From Candidatus Hydrogenedentota bacterium (lineage in GTDB: Bacteria; Hydrogenedentota; Hydrogenedentia; Hydrogenedentiales; CAITNO01), in NCBI GenBank assembly GCA_903922535.1, contig CAIXUF010000567.1, forward strand, positions 1-8,175: 8,175 nt of DNA. The letters run 5' to 3'. The translations under genes were made by a program, and so were the position numbers. Numbering within the stretch: position 1 is the first letter of the stretch; each line of letters starts with the position of its first letter. Of this stretch, positions 1 to 6,913 are shown piece after piece. The notes beneath the pieces were generated by a model. That model worked only from the letters and a program-made list of their open reading frames with translations. It was not told the DNA's origin and did no database searches.

Positions 1-5
1 ACAGA

Positions 6-1421
6 CTAGAGGTTGTAGCCTGTTTCGCCGTGTTCTGTCTGGTCCAGGCCGATGGTTTCCGATTCCTCATCAACGCGGATGCCGATGGTGGCCTTGAGGA
101 TACTCAGGAGCACCACGCTGATGAATCCGCTCCAGGCGATGGTGATGAGGACGCCGACGAGCTGGGCCAGCATCTGCGAGGGGATGGAATAGGCGCCGGT
201 GTAGTCGCCGTTCACGCCGAGGCCGCCGAGGAACGGGGCGGCGAAGATGCCGGTGAGCAGCGCGCCGAGCGTTCCCCCGACGAAGTGGACGCCGACCACG
301 TCAAGCGAGTCGTCATAGCCGAAGGCGTGCTTGAGCTTCGTGGCGCCGTAGTAGCAGGCGGTGCCTGCGGCGGCGCCGATGACGACGGAGCCCATGGGGC
401 CGACCCAGCCGGAGGCGGGGGTGATGGCAACGAGGCCCGCAACCGCGCCGGACGCGATTCCCAGGACGCTCGGCTTGCCGTTCTTGATCCATTCAATTGT
501 CATCCACGCGAGGGCCGCCGCGGCCGTGGCCACCTGGGTGACCAGCATGGCCATGCCGGCGCGGCCGTCGGCCGCCACCGCGCTGCCCGCGTTGAACCCG
601 AACCAGCCGACCCAGAGCATGGCCGCGCCGGTGACCGTCATGGTCAGGTTGTGCGGGGGCATGGCCGTGGTCGGGTAGCCTTTGCGCTTGCCGAGCATGA
701 GCGCGCACACCAGTGCCGCGATGCCGGCGTTGATGTGCACCACCGTGCCGCCCGCATAGTCCAGCGCGCCCCAGGTGCTGCCGAGGAACGAACCGTCGCC
801 GCTCCAGACCATGTGGCAGATGGGTGCGTAGACGATGATGGACCACAGGGCCATGAAGATGAGCATGGCGCTGAATTTCATGCGTTCGGCGAAAGCGCCG
901 ATGATGAGCGCGGGGGTGATGATCGCGAAGGTCATCTGGTAGCAGAAGAACACGGATTCAGGAATGGCGTGCGTGTCGGCCGGAAGGGTGAAGCCCGCCA
1001 GGCTGCTGACCGTGATGCCGGCGCCGAAGAACTTGGCGAAACCGCCAATGAACGAATGCAGGCCCGTCACGCCCTTGGCCATGCCCGCCGTGTCAAAGGA
1101 CAGACTGTACAGGCCGATGAGCCACATGATGGTGATCATGCAGGTAATCGCGAAGCACTGCATCAGGATGGACAGCACGTTCTTCGCGCGGACCAGGCCG
1201 CCGTAGAAGAGGGCCAGCCCGGGGATGGTCATGAACAGCACCAGTGCGGTGGAGGTGAGCATCCATGCGGTGTCGCCCGTGTCGAGCACGGGCACGGCCG
1301 CATCGGCGGCCGGCGCGGCAGCCTGGGCAAAGGACAGGCCCGCCGGGACCAGTGCCATCGCCAGGATTAGAAGTGTTTTGAACCTGCGCATTTGGGCGCA
1401 TCTTGTCGTTGGGGCAATCAT
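6..1421 (-). CDS. amt: Ammonium transporter, Amt family
   Basis: This inner-membrane channel conducts ammonium/ammonia into the cell for assimilation. The 471-residue product begins with a probable signal peptide (hydrophobic stretch about 15-32, likely cleavage near FAQA), as in Gram-negative AmtB, and continues with about eleven hydrophobic segments. Family hallmarks are visible: AFAER (176-180), HMVW (203-206), the DYAGGTVVHINAG signature (221-233) holding the first pore histidine H229, GWFGFNAGS (272-280), and DVVGVHFVGG (374-383) holding the second pore histidine H379. The cytoplasmic tail ends in the typical GLDQTEHGETGY pattern that contacts the P-II protein. The start at 1421 is chosen because AAGGAG (1429-1434) lies 7 bases upstream; the next in-frame ATG (1391) has no good ribosome site. 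The gene lies 70 bases after the P-II gene on the same strand and is probably co-transcribed from the sigma-54 promoter near 1960. The family call is very secure; which Amt paralogue it is cannot be told. Confidence 0.97.
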   Translation of the reverse strand: MIAPTTRCAQMRRFKTLLILAMALVPAGLSFAQAAAPAADAAVPVLDTGDTAWMLTSTALVLFMTIPGLALFYGGLVRAKNVLSILMQCFAITCMITIMWLIGLYSLSFDTAGMAKGVTGLHSFIGGFAKFFGAGITVSSLAGFTLPADTHAIPESVFFCYQMTFAIITPALIIGAFAERMKFSAMLIFMALWSIIVYAPICHMVWSGDGSFLGSTWGALDYAGGTVVHINAGIAALVCALMLGKRKGYPTTAMPPHNLTMTVTGAAMLWVGWFGFNAGSAVAADGRAGMAMLVTQVATAAAALAWMTIEWIKNGKPSVLGIASGAVAGLVAITPASGWVGPMGSVVIGAAAGTACYYGATKLKHAFGYDDSLDVVGVHFVGGTLGALLTGIFAAPFLGGLGVNGDYTGAYSIPSQMLAQLVGVLITIAWSGFISVVLLSILKATIGIRVDEESETIGLDQTEHGETGYNL

Positions 1422-1446
1422 GTACGTTCTCCTTGTCTCAGGTCGG

Positions 1447-1459
1447 GGCGCTGTGCGCC
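1447..1459 (-). other. Small hairpin between P-II and amt genes
   Basis: The 70-base gap between the P-II stop and the amt start holds a GGCGC/GCGCC stem of 5 bp with a 3-base loop. No T-run follows, so it does not look like an intrinsic terminator. It could affect mRNA processing or the relative expression of the two genes. Five-bp stems are common by chance in GC-rich DNA. Confidence 0.3.
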
Positions 1460-1491
1460 TTCGGTTTGTTGACTTTCCTTATTTCGGGTTG

Positions 1492-1896
<405 letters not shown>

Positions 1897-1952
1897 TCAA
1901 AACAAGCACCATGGGAACCACCGCAATATACGATCGTTCTTGCACGTAGCGG

Positions 1953-1967
1953 GCAAGCATCGTGCCA
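1953..1967 (-). promoter_or_regulatory. Sigma-54 (-24/-12) promoter of P-II/amt unit
   Basis: Read on the minus strand the site is TGGCACGATGCTTGC. This matches the RpoN consensus TGGCACG-N4-TTGC at every defined base, with the invariant GG (1966-1965) and GC (1954-1953) correctly spaced. Transcription should start about 12 bases further left, near 1941, giving a leader of about 108 bases before the P-II start. Sigma-54 control of glnK-amtB is well known in Proteobacteria and normally needs an NtrC-like activator bound upstream. No clear NtrC dyad (GCACC-N5-GGTGC) was found between 1968 and 2251. Confidence 0.85.
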
Positions 1968-2083
1968 ATTTCACCGCATCTTCGGAAAGACGGGGCCGCA
2001 GGAGATCCTGTTTGCCTGTAATAGATTGCAAATGAATAACATATGAAAGTAAGGCATCGACCTATCGCCGGGTTTGTTGCACG

Positions 2084-2162
2084 GGATGCGTTTGGGGGTG
2101 GCATGACCAAGGGGTGTCTTCCAGGGGTGGAAGCTACGCGAATGTAGGATTTGCGTTTCGGG
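2084..2162. repeat. Direct-repeat pair GGAT(TT)GCGTTTsGGG
   Basis: GGATGCGTTTGGGG (2084-2097) recurs as GGATTTGCGTTTCGGG (2147-2162), differing by a two-base insertion and one substitution. The copies lie about 117-210 bases upstream of the sigma-54 promoter, a typical distance for enhancer-binding activators. A role as activator sites is inference, and the similarity could be chance. Confidence 0.25.
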
Positions 2163-2238
2163 CCAATGATGCCGTGAAATATCCGGTGTTCATGTTCCTG
2201 TGTATACCGTCGCCGGTTGCATAAGGAGTGCACGAGGA

Positions 2239-2244
2239 AAGGAG
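2239..2244 (+). promoter_or_regulatory. Ribosome binding site deciding the start at 2252
   Basis: AAGGAG is followed by a 7-base spacer and ATG at 2252. The site favours this start over the in-frame GTG at 2228 and the ATG at 2261. Confidence 0.75.
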
Positions 2245-2251
2245 TGTGCTT

Positions 2252-3112
2252 ATGTCGGATATGAACAGAAGGGAATTCCTAAGGGGGGCCGCCGGGGTGA
2301 TGGCTGCCTCGCTGATGCCGGCAGGCCACGCGGCAGTACCGACCGCCACGACGCTGCGCACGCTGGGCAACACTGGCCTGAGCACCACACTGCTGGGCAT
2401 GGGCACAGGCACCAGGGCTGGCGGCAAGAGCAGCGACCAGATTCTGAAGGGTCGGGATGTCTTCCTGAAAACGCTGTGTCACGCCTACGAACAGGGCGTG
2501 CGCTATTTTGACCTTTGCGACAGCTACGGCTCGCACGAATATCTGCGCGACGCCATGAAACAGGGTGGCATGGACCGGGGTAAACTGCTGCTGCTTACCA
2601 AGTCGCCCGAGGAAACGGCCGGGGCGATGCGGGCCGATCTGGACCGGTTCCGGAAGGAACTGAACGTGGATCAGATTGACATCGTGCTGCTGCACCATCT
2701 CGACGACCCGGGGTGGAGGGAGGAACGAAAGGGCGCGATGGAGGCGCTGGAGGAGGCCAAGCAGAAGGGAATTGTCAAGGCGCACGGTGTGTCGTGCCAC
2801 AACCTGGGAGCAATGAGGGTTGCCAGCGAGTCGCCCTGGGTGGACGTGATGCTGTCGCGCATCAATCCTTTCCAAAACCACATGGACGGCACCCCGGCGC
2901 AGGTGGTGGAGGTGCTCAAGAAGGCCAAGGCCAACGGCAAGGGCATGCTGGGCATGAAGATACTGGGCGAGGGGCAATGTGCGGACAGATTTGTCGAATC
3001 GGTGCGCTTTGTGGTCGGCACAGGCTGCATCGACGCGTTCCCCATCGGGTTTGTGGAACCGGCGGAGATTGACGACGCGGTGGCCAAAATCGCCGAAGCG
3101 GCCCGGCGCTGA
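2252..3112 (+). CDS. Tat-exported aldo/keto reductase
   Basis: The product is a probable NAD(P)H-dependent oxidoreductase of the aldo/keto reductase superfamily (PF00248), acting on a carbonyl or sugar substrate outside the cytoplasm. From ATG 2252 it is 286 residues. Residues 1-28 form a twin-arginine signal (R6-R7 in NRREFLRG, then a small hydrophobic stretch ending near GHA), so it should be exported folded with its cofactor. The barrel follows from about residue 33. The catalytic tetrad is present: D87 and Y92 in YFDLCDSYG, K117 in LLLTK, and H148/H149 in VLLHHLDD. Later blocks HGVSCHN (about 178-184) and GMKILGEG (about 234-241) also fit. The size is near the family norm, and there is no C-terminal ferredoxin-like cysteine cluster. 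The gene opens a same-strand run of three exported TIM-barrel genes. The fold and export call are strong; the substrate is unknown. Confidence 0.9.
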   Translation: MSDMNRREFLRGAAGVMAASLMPAGHAAVPTATTLRTLGNTGLSTTLLGMGTGTRAGGKSSDQILKGRDVFLKTLCHAYEQGVRYFDLCDSYGSHEYLRDAMKQGGMDRGKLLLLTKSPEETAGAMRADLDRFRKELNVDQIDIVLLHHLDDPGWREERKGAMEALEEAKQKGIVKAHGVSCHNLGAMRVASESPWVDVMLSRINPFQNHMDGTPAQVVEVLKKAKANGKGMLGMKILGEGQCADRFVESVRFVVGTGCIDAFPIGFVEPAEIDDAVAKIAEAARR

Positions 3113-3236
3113 CGGTCTCCTTTCCAATTTGCGTTCTGGTATACTGAAAGCAGTGCCGGGCGCGGTGGCGTGCAGAGTGGTTTGACGCGAGCCGCCCGCG
3201 GGTGTGGGCCCTTACAAGAGCAAGGACACGAAATTC
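3113..3236 (+). promoter_or_regulatory. Intergenic gap with possible extended -10 promoter
   Basis: The 124-base gap contains TGG-TATACT with TATACT at 3140-3145, an extended -10 (TGnTATAnT) differing from consensus at one base. No good -35 lies 16-18 bases upstream (CTCCTT at 3117-3122 is poor). If used, it would give the next gene its own start with a leader of about 90 bases, so the three-gene cluster may not be a single simple operon. The self-complementary CCCGCGGG at 3195-3202 is the only other visible structure. Confidence 0.35.
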
Positions 3237-4229
3237 ATGGAAAACAATCCAAGTCGTCGCGATTTCATGAGAAAGACTTTGGCGGGGTCCACAGCGCTTG
3301 GAGGCGCCATGGCATACGGCCGCATCGCCCTTGCGGCGGACGAAACCGAGGCCGTTCCGACGCCGATGGAGTTTTCCGTCAACAAGAACGGGCTCGGCCA
3401 GGGAAAGATCGACAAGCTTTCGGTGAGCCGCATCCTGCTGGGCGGCAACCTGCTGACCCATTTCACGCACAGCCGGGACCTGAAGTATGTCTATAACCTG
3501 TGCGCGCACTACAACACCGACGAGAAGATCATGGAGACGATGGCGTTGGCGGAGGAGAACGGTGTCAACACGCTGGTGATCCACACCAAACCGGAGGCGA
3601 TGGTGGTTCTGGCGCGCTACCGCAAGGAAGGGCGCGGCAAGATGCAGTTCATCATCTGCCCCACAACGCAGGTGGACAGGGACCCCGTGGGATACGCCAC
3701 GGAGGTGAAGAAGCTGCAGGACATGGGCACGGAGGCGGTGTATCTGTGGGGGGTGACCGCGGACCGGCTTGTGGAGGAGGGCAAGTTCGACGCCATGGCC
3801 GAGGCGGTGGAGATTGGACACAAGCACGGCATGCTGTCCGGCGTGGCCGGGCACGACCTTCGTGTGATCCAGGCCTGTGAGGAGCACAAGATTCCGGCGG
3901 ACTTCTACATCAAGACTTTCCATCATCAAAACTACCCCACCGCGCCGCGTCCGGACGAGATCAAGGGCGCAACGGAAGAGGTGCCGGGGTATTGGTGCAA
4001 GAATCCGCAGGCGGTTATCGACGTGATGAGCAAGGTGGAGAAGCCGTGGATCGCGTTCAAGGTGATGGCCGCGGGCGCCATTCCCCCGGAAGACGCCTTC
4101 CAGTATGTGTTTGACAACGGCGCGGACTTCTCGCTTGCGGGCATGTTTGACTTCGAGATCGCGGAGGATGTTGCCATCGCGCGAAAGGTGCTGGCCAAGG
4201 TGAACCGCACCCGGCCCTGGCGGGCATAG
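3237..4229 (+). CDS. Tat-exported uncharacterised TIM-barrel-like protein
   Basis: The product is 330 residues from ATG 3237 and its function is not known. Residues 1-33 are a clear twin-arginine signal: SRRDFMRK (6-13), a hydrophobic stretch, and a likely cleavage at ALA-AD (31-35). The mature part alternates short hydrophobic strands and helices as in a TIM barrel, with strands such as TLVIHTK (112-118), MQFIICP (136-142), AVYLWGV (167-173) and WIAFKVMAAGAI (271-282). Motifs likely to matter are GGNLLTHFTHSRDL (69-82), GVAGHDL (202-208), the histidine pair FHHQNY (228-233) and GMFDFEIAED (302-311). I recall similar proteins annotated as hypothetical in Planctomycetes and relatives, but cannot verify this. 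The start at 3237 is preferred over GTG 3204: AAGGA (3222-3226) lies about 10 bases before it, and the Tat signal then begins at the terminus. It sits between an aldo/keto reductase and an isomerase-like gene, suggesting a carbohydrate role. Confidence 0.8.
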   Translation: MENNPSRRDFMRKTLAGSTALGGAMAYGRIALAADETEAVPTPMEFSVNKNGLGQGKIDKLSVSRILLGGNLLTHFTHSRDLKYVYNLCAHYNTDEKIMETMALAEENGVNTLVIHTKPEAMVVLARYRKEGRGKMQFIICPTTQVDRDPVGYATEVKKLQDMGTEAVYLWGVTADRLVEEGKFDAMAEAVEIGHKHGMLSGVAGHDLRVIQACEEHKIPADFYIKTFHHQNYPTAPRPDEIKGATEEVPGYWCKNPQAVIDVMSKVEKPWIAFKVMAAGAIPPEDAFQYVFDNGADFSLAGMFDFEIAEDVAIARKVLAKVNRTRPWRA

Positions 4230-4317
4230 TTCACATCGCCGCACGTGATGACGGTGGTGGCTGGTGTCTCGGTGGTATTGGAAAGACAGACGGATTCGTT
4301 CGTCAGGAGCCTCAACC

Positions 4318-5181
4318 ATGCACATGACACGCGTATTGGCAATCGGATTGATTGGGCTTGCGGCGACCGCGGCATTCGGCGCGGAGAAAGCGCCGTTTCC
4401 GTTCTTCGCCTACTGCATCGACACCCATGACGCCAAACACCGCACGCTGCCCGAGCAGGCCGCGATGATCAAGGAACTGGGCTATGACGGTGTGGGGCAT
4501 CTCTGGCTGGACAATGTGAATGAACGGCTGGAAACGCTGGACGCCGCCGGCCTGAAACTGTTTCAGATAAGCATCCGGGTAAACATCACCCCTGACAAAG
4601 AGACCTATGACCCGCGGCTCAAAGAAGTCATGCCCCTGCTCAAGGGACACGATGTGCAGATTTGTCTGCTGATGGAAGGGTTGCCCCCGTCGGACGTCCA
4701 GGGCGACGAGCGCGGCGTGCCCATTATCCGCGAGATAGCGGACATTGCCCGCGACTCGGGCACAAAAATCGTGCTCTATCCCCACGCCAACATGTGGCTT
4801 GAGAAGGTGGGGGACGCGGTGCGGCTGGCCAAAAAGGTGGACCGTCCCAATGTGGGCGTCATGTTCAACCTGTGCCACTGGCTCAAAGTGGACAAGGAAG
4901 AGAATCTCAAGCCGGTGCTCGAATCGGCCCTGCCCTGGCTGCTGGCGGTGAGCATCAACGGCACAGACCATGCCGATGCCATCCACGCGGGCACAGGGAA
5001 CTGGCTTCAGCCGCTGGACAAGGGCGACTACGACGTGCTCATTGTGCTAAAGACGCTCAAGGATCTGGGCTACAAAGGGCCGGTGGGGCTGCAATGCTGG
5101 GGCATCGAAGGCGATGCAAAGGACCACCTAACCCGGTCCATGGCGGCTTGGAAGAAATACGTGGCGCGATTGGGGAACTGA
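4318..5181 (+). CDS. Exported sugar phosphate isomerase/epimerase-like protein
   Basis: The product is probably a secreted member of the xylose isomerase-like TIM-barrel family (PF01261; AP-endonuclease-2 superfamily), many of which isomerise or epimerise sugars or keto-sugars with a divalent metal. It is 287 residues from ATG 4318, with a Sec signal peptide (hydrophobic 6-19, likely cleavage after AFGA). Family-like features are LGYDGVGHLWLDN (54-66), IVLYPHANMW (151-160), GVMFNLCHWLK (180-190), VSINGTD (211-217) and GPVGLQCWGI (254-263). Likely metal or active-site residues are H156, H187, D217 and Q259. Usual family members carry glutamates in the strands that here hold Y154 and Q259, so the metal site looks altered. 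AGGAG (4305-4309) lies 8 bases before this ATG, favouring it over the in-frame GTG at 4264. The gene follows its neighbour by 88 bases. The fold is fairly sure; the reaction is unknown. Confidence 0.82.
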   Translation: MHMTRVLAIGLIGLAATAAFGAEKAPFPFFAYCIDTHDAKHRTLPEQAAMIKELGYDGVGHLWLDNVNERLETLDAAGLKLFQISIRVNITPDKETYDPRLKEVMPLLKGHDVQICLLMEGLPPSDVQGDERGVPIIREIADIARDSGTKIVLYPHANMWLEKVGDAVRLAKKVDRPNVGVMFNLCHWLKVDKEENLKPVLESALPWLLAVSINGTDHADAIHAGTGNWLQPLDKGDYDVLIVLKTLKDLGYKGPVGLQCWGIEGDAKDHLTRSMAAWKKYVARLGN

Positions 5182-5493
5182 CTGAAAGACCCAAAGGCGG
5201 GCACAGCTTCTGGTCCGCCTATTGAAACGGGCGGTCACGAGGATGCTGGAGATGTTTGTGAAGTGTTTAACGCCGAGGCGGCGTCCCCCGACAGCCTCTT
5301 GGCGGCCACTTCGCCAAGGGGAAGCTCCAACAACGGCCAGAGGGCATTCGCTTCCGGCTGGCCACCAATGCCCGCAACGGCTGCAACGCATTGGGGCGGC
5401 TCATGAAGCCTTGAAGAAATGGGCGTCAGACAAGGGAAAAAAAATGAGGTACAATTAAGCGGGAGTCTCTAAACACAAACGAAGGAGCAACAA
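5182..5493 (+). other. Non-coding stretch rich in inverted repeats
   Basis: These 312 bases have no convincing gene. They hold five successive inverted repeats: 5195-5202/5213-5220 (8 bp with one G-T), 5270-5275/5279-5284 (6 bp, 3-base loop), 5295-5304/5312-5321 (10 bp with one wobble, 7-base loop), 5335-5340/5358-5363 (6 bp), and 5365-5371/5388-5394 (7 bp). An A-run (5437-5444) and a promoter candidate follow. The first hairpin, 13 bases after the isomerase stop, could end the upstream unit, but no T-run follows it. The rest could be a structured RNA, an interspersed palindromic element or a decayed gene. Confidence 0.5.
5427..5455 (+). promoter_or_regulatory. Sigma-70-like promoter for the MshEN-cNMP gene
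   Basis: A -35 candidate CAGACA (5427-5432, four of six matches to TTGACA) and a -10 TACAAT (5450-5455, five of six) are separated by 17 bases, with an A-rich spacer. Transcription would begin near 5462, about 32 bases before the GTG start. The spacing is ideal but the -35 is modest. Confidence 0.45.
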
Positions 5494-6810
5494 GTGCTTT
5501 GGGCCAAAAAGAAACCGGAATTGCCGAATCCACCCACGCAGACAGTAACGCCGCCACCGCAGCAGGCGGCGCAAGCGGTGCCAGCAGGCCGTCGAACTGT
5601 TACAACGGCGCCTGAAACTGGCGAAACCGCGACGATCAAGAATTTGCCTGAACTACTCCTGCAGAACACAGGTGTGAACCAGGAGCAGATGCGAAGAGCG
5701 TTGGAAATCCAGCTCCGGACGGGGGACTTCATTGGTGAGATACTGGTCAATGAAGGGGTGTTGGACGAAAACTCGCTGGTGGCTTTCCTCTCCAAATACT
5801 GCAAAATTCCGCATCTAAGCCTTCTTGACTATGTCGTAGACGTCAAACTTCTTGGACTGGTTCCGCCATCGTTCTGTTTGCACCATCGACTGATTCCCAT
5901 CGACAAAATGGGGCGAAATCTGACCGTGGCGATGGTTAACCCCATGGACTCCTTCGCGCTGGAAAGTCTGCGCGAAGGCTACCCCGACCTGAGCATCAAG
6001 CCGATCCTGTGCACCGCGAAACACTTCAATGCGGTCACGGCCCGCCTGTTCAAACGCTTCTCCGGACAAAAGTACATCCTAAAGGAGGACGGGACGCCCG
6101 GAGCGGAGCCCGAAGATTTCCCCGCCGCCGCACCGGCATTGCAGTCTTCCCCGGAAGTGCGCTTGGAATCGGGTAAAGCCGCCGGACTCAAGGACGGCAT
6201 TCCGTCCGCAATGCGCAACGGTCCGTTTGATGAAAGTGGGCGGCCGGTTGTGACGGATGAGCGCCGCGACGCGCTGTTGGACAGCGTGTTTTCCGCGAGC
6301 CAGGCGGGTGTTCAGGATGAATGCGATGATGACACAATTCCCGGCGACAGCGGCGCCGTGGAGCAGGTGGCGCGAAAAATGACAAACACCATGGTGCAAA
6401 GCATGCACAACACCTACCATGTGCTTGAGCGGCGCGTGCGCTTCTTTCATGGAGTCGCGCCCGAGGCGATTGCGAAACTCTTTGCCTGCGGCAAGATGGC
6501 GGAATATGAGGCGGGAGAAACCATCTTTCAGAAGGGCGAACCGGGGTGCCACATGTTCGTGATTTTGAACGGCGAAGTGGAAACTGTTGATGATGGACGG
6601 CCTCTGGCTCACCTGCAAAAGGGTGAAATATTCGGTGAAATGGCGCTTGTGAGCAACACAAAGCGCACCGCCACGGCACGGACCGCGGCGGCAACTTCGC
6701 TCTTGATGCTCAGCCTTGACGACATTACGCAGGGCCTGGACAACGCCACCTCCACACAGCTTCTGGTCAATATCATCATGACACTGAGCAGCCGCCCGCT
6801 CAAGGCATGA
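5494..6810 (+). CDS. MshEN (GspE N-terminal) plus cyclic-nucleotide-binding domain protein
   Basis: The product is a cytoplasmic signalling or regulatory protein of 438 residues. The start is GTG 5494, set by GAAGGAG (5481-5487) six bases upstream. A low-complexity Pro/Gln/Thr-rich head (about 8-45) is followed by a type II secretion/type IV pilus ATPase N-terminal domain (MshEN, PF05157; about 48-188) with FIGEILVNEGVLDENSLVAF and the typical LVPPSFCLHHRLIPI and LTVAMVNPMDSFALESLR blocks. A variable linker (about 190-310) leads to a cNMP-binding domain (about 315-430). Its phosphate-binding cassette reads GEIFGEMAL...KRTATA (377-395), retaining E382 and R391. No Walker A/B motor domain exists, so this is not a secretion ATPase. 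MshEN domains can bind c-di-GMP, but several contact positions differ here (N50, P52, F79, Y102 where R, G, R, Q are usual). There is no helix-turn-helix or other output domain. Its output may be protein-protein contact, perhaps with pilus or secretion machinery. The domain calls are strong; the role is unknown. Confidence 0.88.
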   Translation: MLWAKKKPELPNPPTQTVTPPPQQAAQAVPAGRRTVTTAPETGETATIKNLPELLLQNTGVNQEQMRRALEIQLRTGDFIGEILVNEGVLDENSLVAFLSKYCKIPHLSLLDYVVDVKLLGLVPPSFCLHHRLIPIDKMGRNLTVAMVNPMDSFALESLREGYPDLSIKPILCTAKHFNAVTARLFKRFSGQKYILKEDGTPGAEPEDFPAAAPALQSSPEVRLESGKAAGLKDGIPSAMRNGPFDESGRPVVTDERRDALLDSVFSASQAGVQDECDDDTIPGDSGAVEQVARKMTNTMVQSMHNTYHVLERRVRFFHGVAPEAIAKLFACGKMAEYEAGETIFQKGEPGCHMFVILNGEVETVDDGRPLAHLQKGEIFGEMALVSNTKRTATARTAAATSLLMLSLDDITQGLDNATSTQLLVNIIMTLSSRPLKA

Positions 6811-6913
6811 GATCCTGCCAACTACGGTTGTTTCCGTGTGATCGTTTGCCGGCTAGGTCCTGATGTGTTTCCCCTGGAAGACGCGCCGAAAGGCATCATT
6901 GGCCACAGTCTTG

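Noticed and set aside
30..1370. Long plus-strand open frame (446 codons) opposite the ammonium transporter
   Set aside because: It is the GC-rich antisense shadow of amt: its composition is Asp/Gly/Ala/His/Arg-rich low complexity, with no domain and no ribosome site.
1968..2110. Classical NtrC binding dyad upstream of the sigma-54 promoter
   Set aside because: Only a half-site-like TTGCAC (2078-2083) was found; no GCACC-N5-GGTGC dyad.
2187..2208. Promoter for the aldo/keto reductase gene at TGTTCA / TATACC
   Set aside because: The two hexamers are only 10 bases apart, and no alternative -35 fits at 16-18 bases.
2228..2251. GTG start at 2228 for the aldo/keto reductase
   Set aside because: The ATG at 2252 has AAGGAG at ideal spacing and places the Tat motif near the N-terminus; the longer form would put the good ribosome site inside the gene.
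2916..4325. Long minus-strand open frame (469 codons) opposite the exported-enzyme cluster
   Set aside because: It crosses two well-supported plus-strand genes and their gap, has His/Arg/Leu-rich shadow composition and no recognisable motif.
5222..5458. Small 78-codon plus-strand frame in the gap after the isomerase gene
   Set aside because: No ribosome site, Arg/Pro-rich composition, no recognisable domain, and it runs through several hairpins and the promoter candidate.
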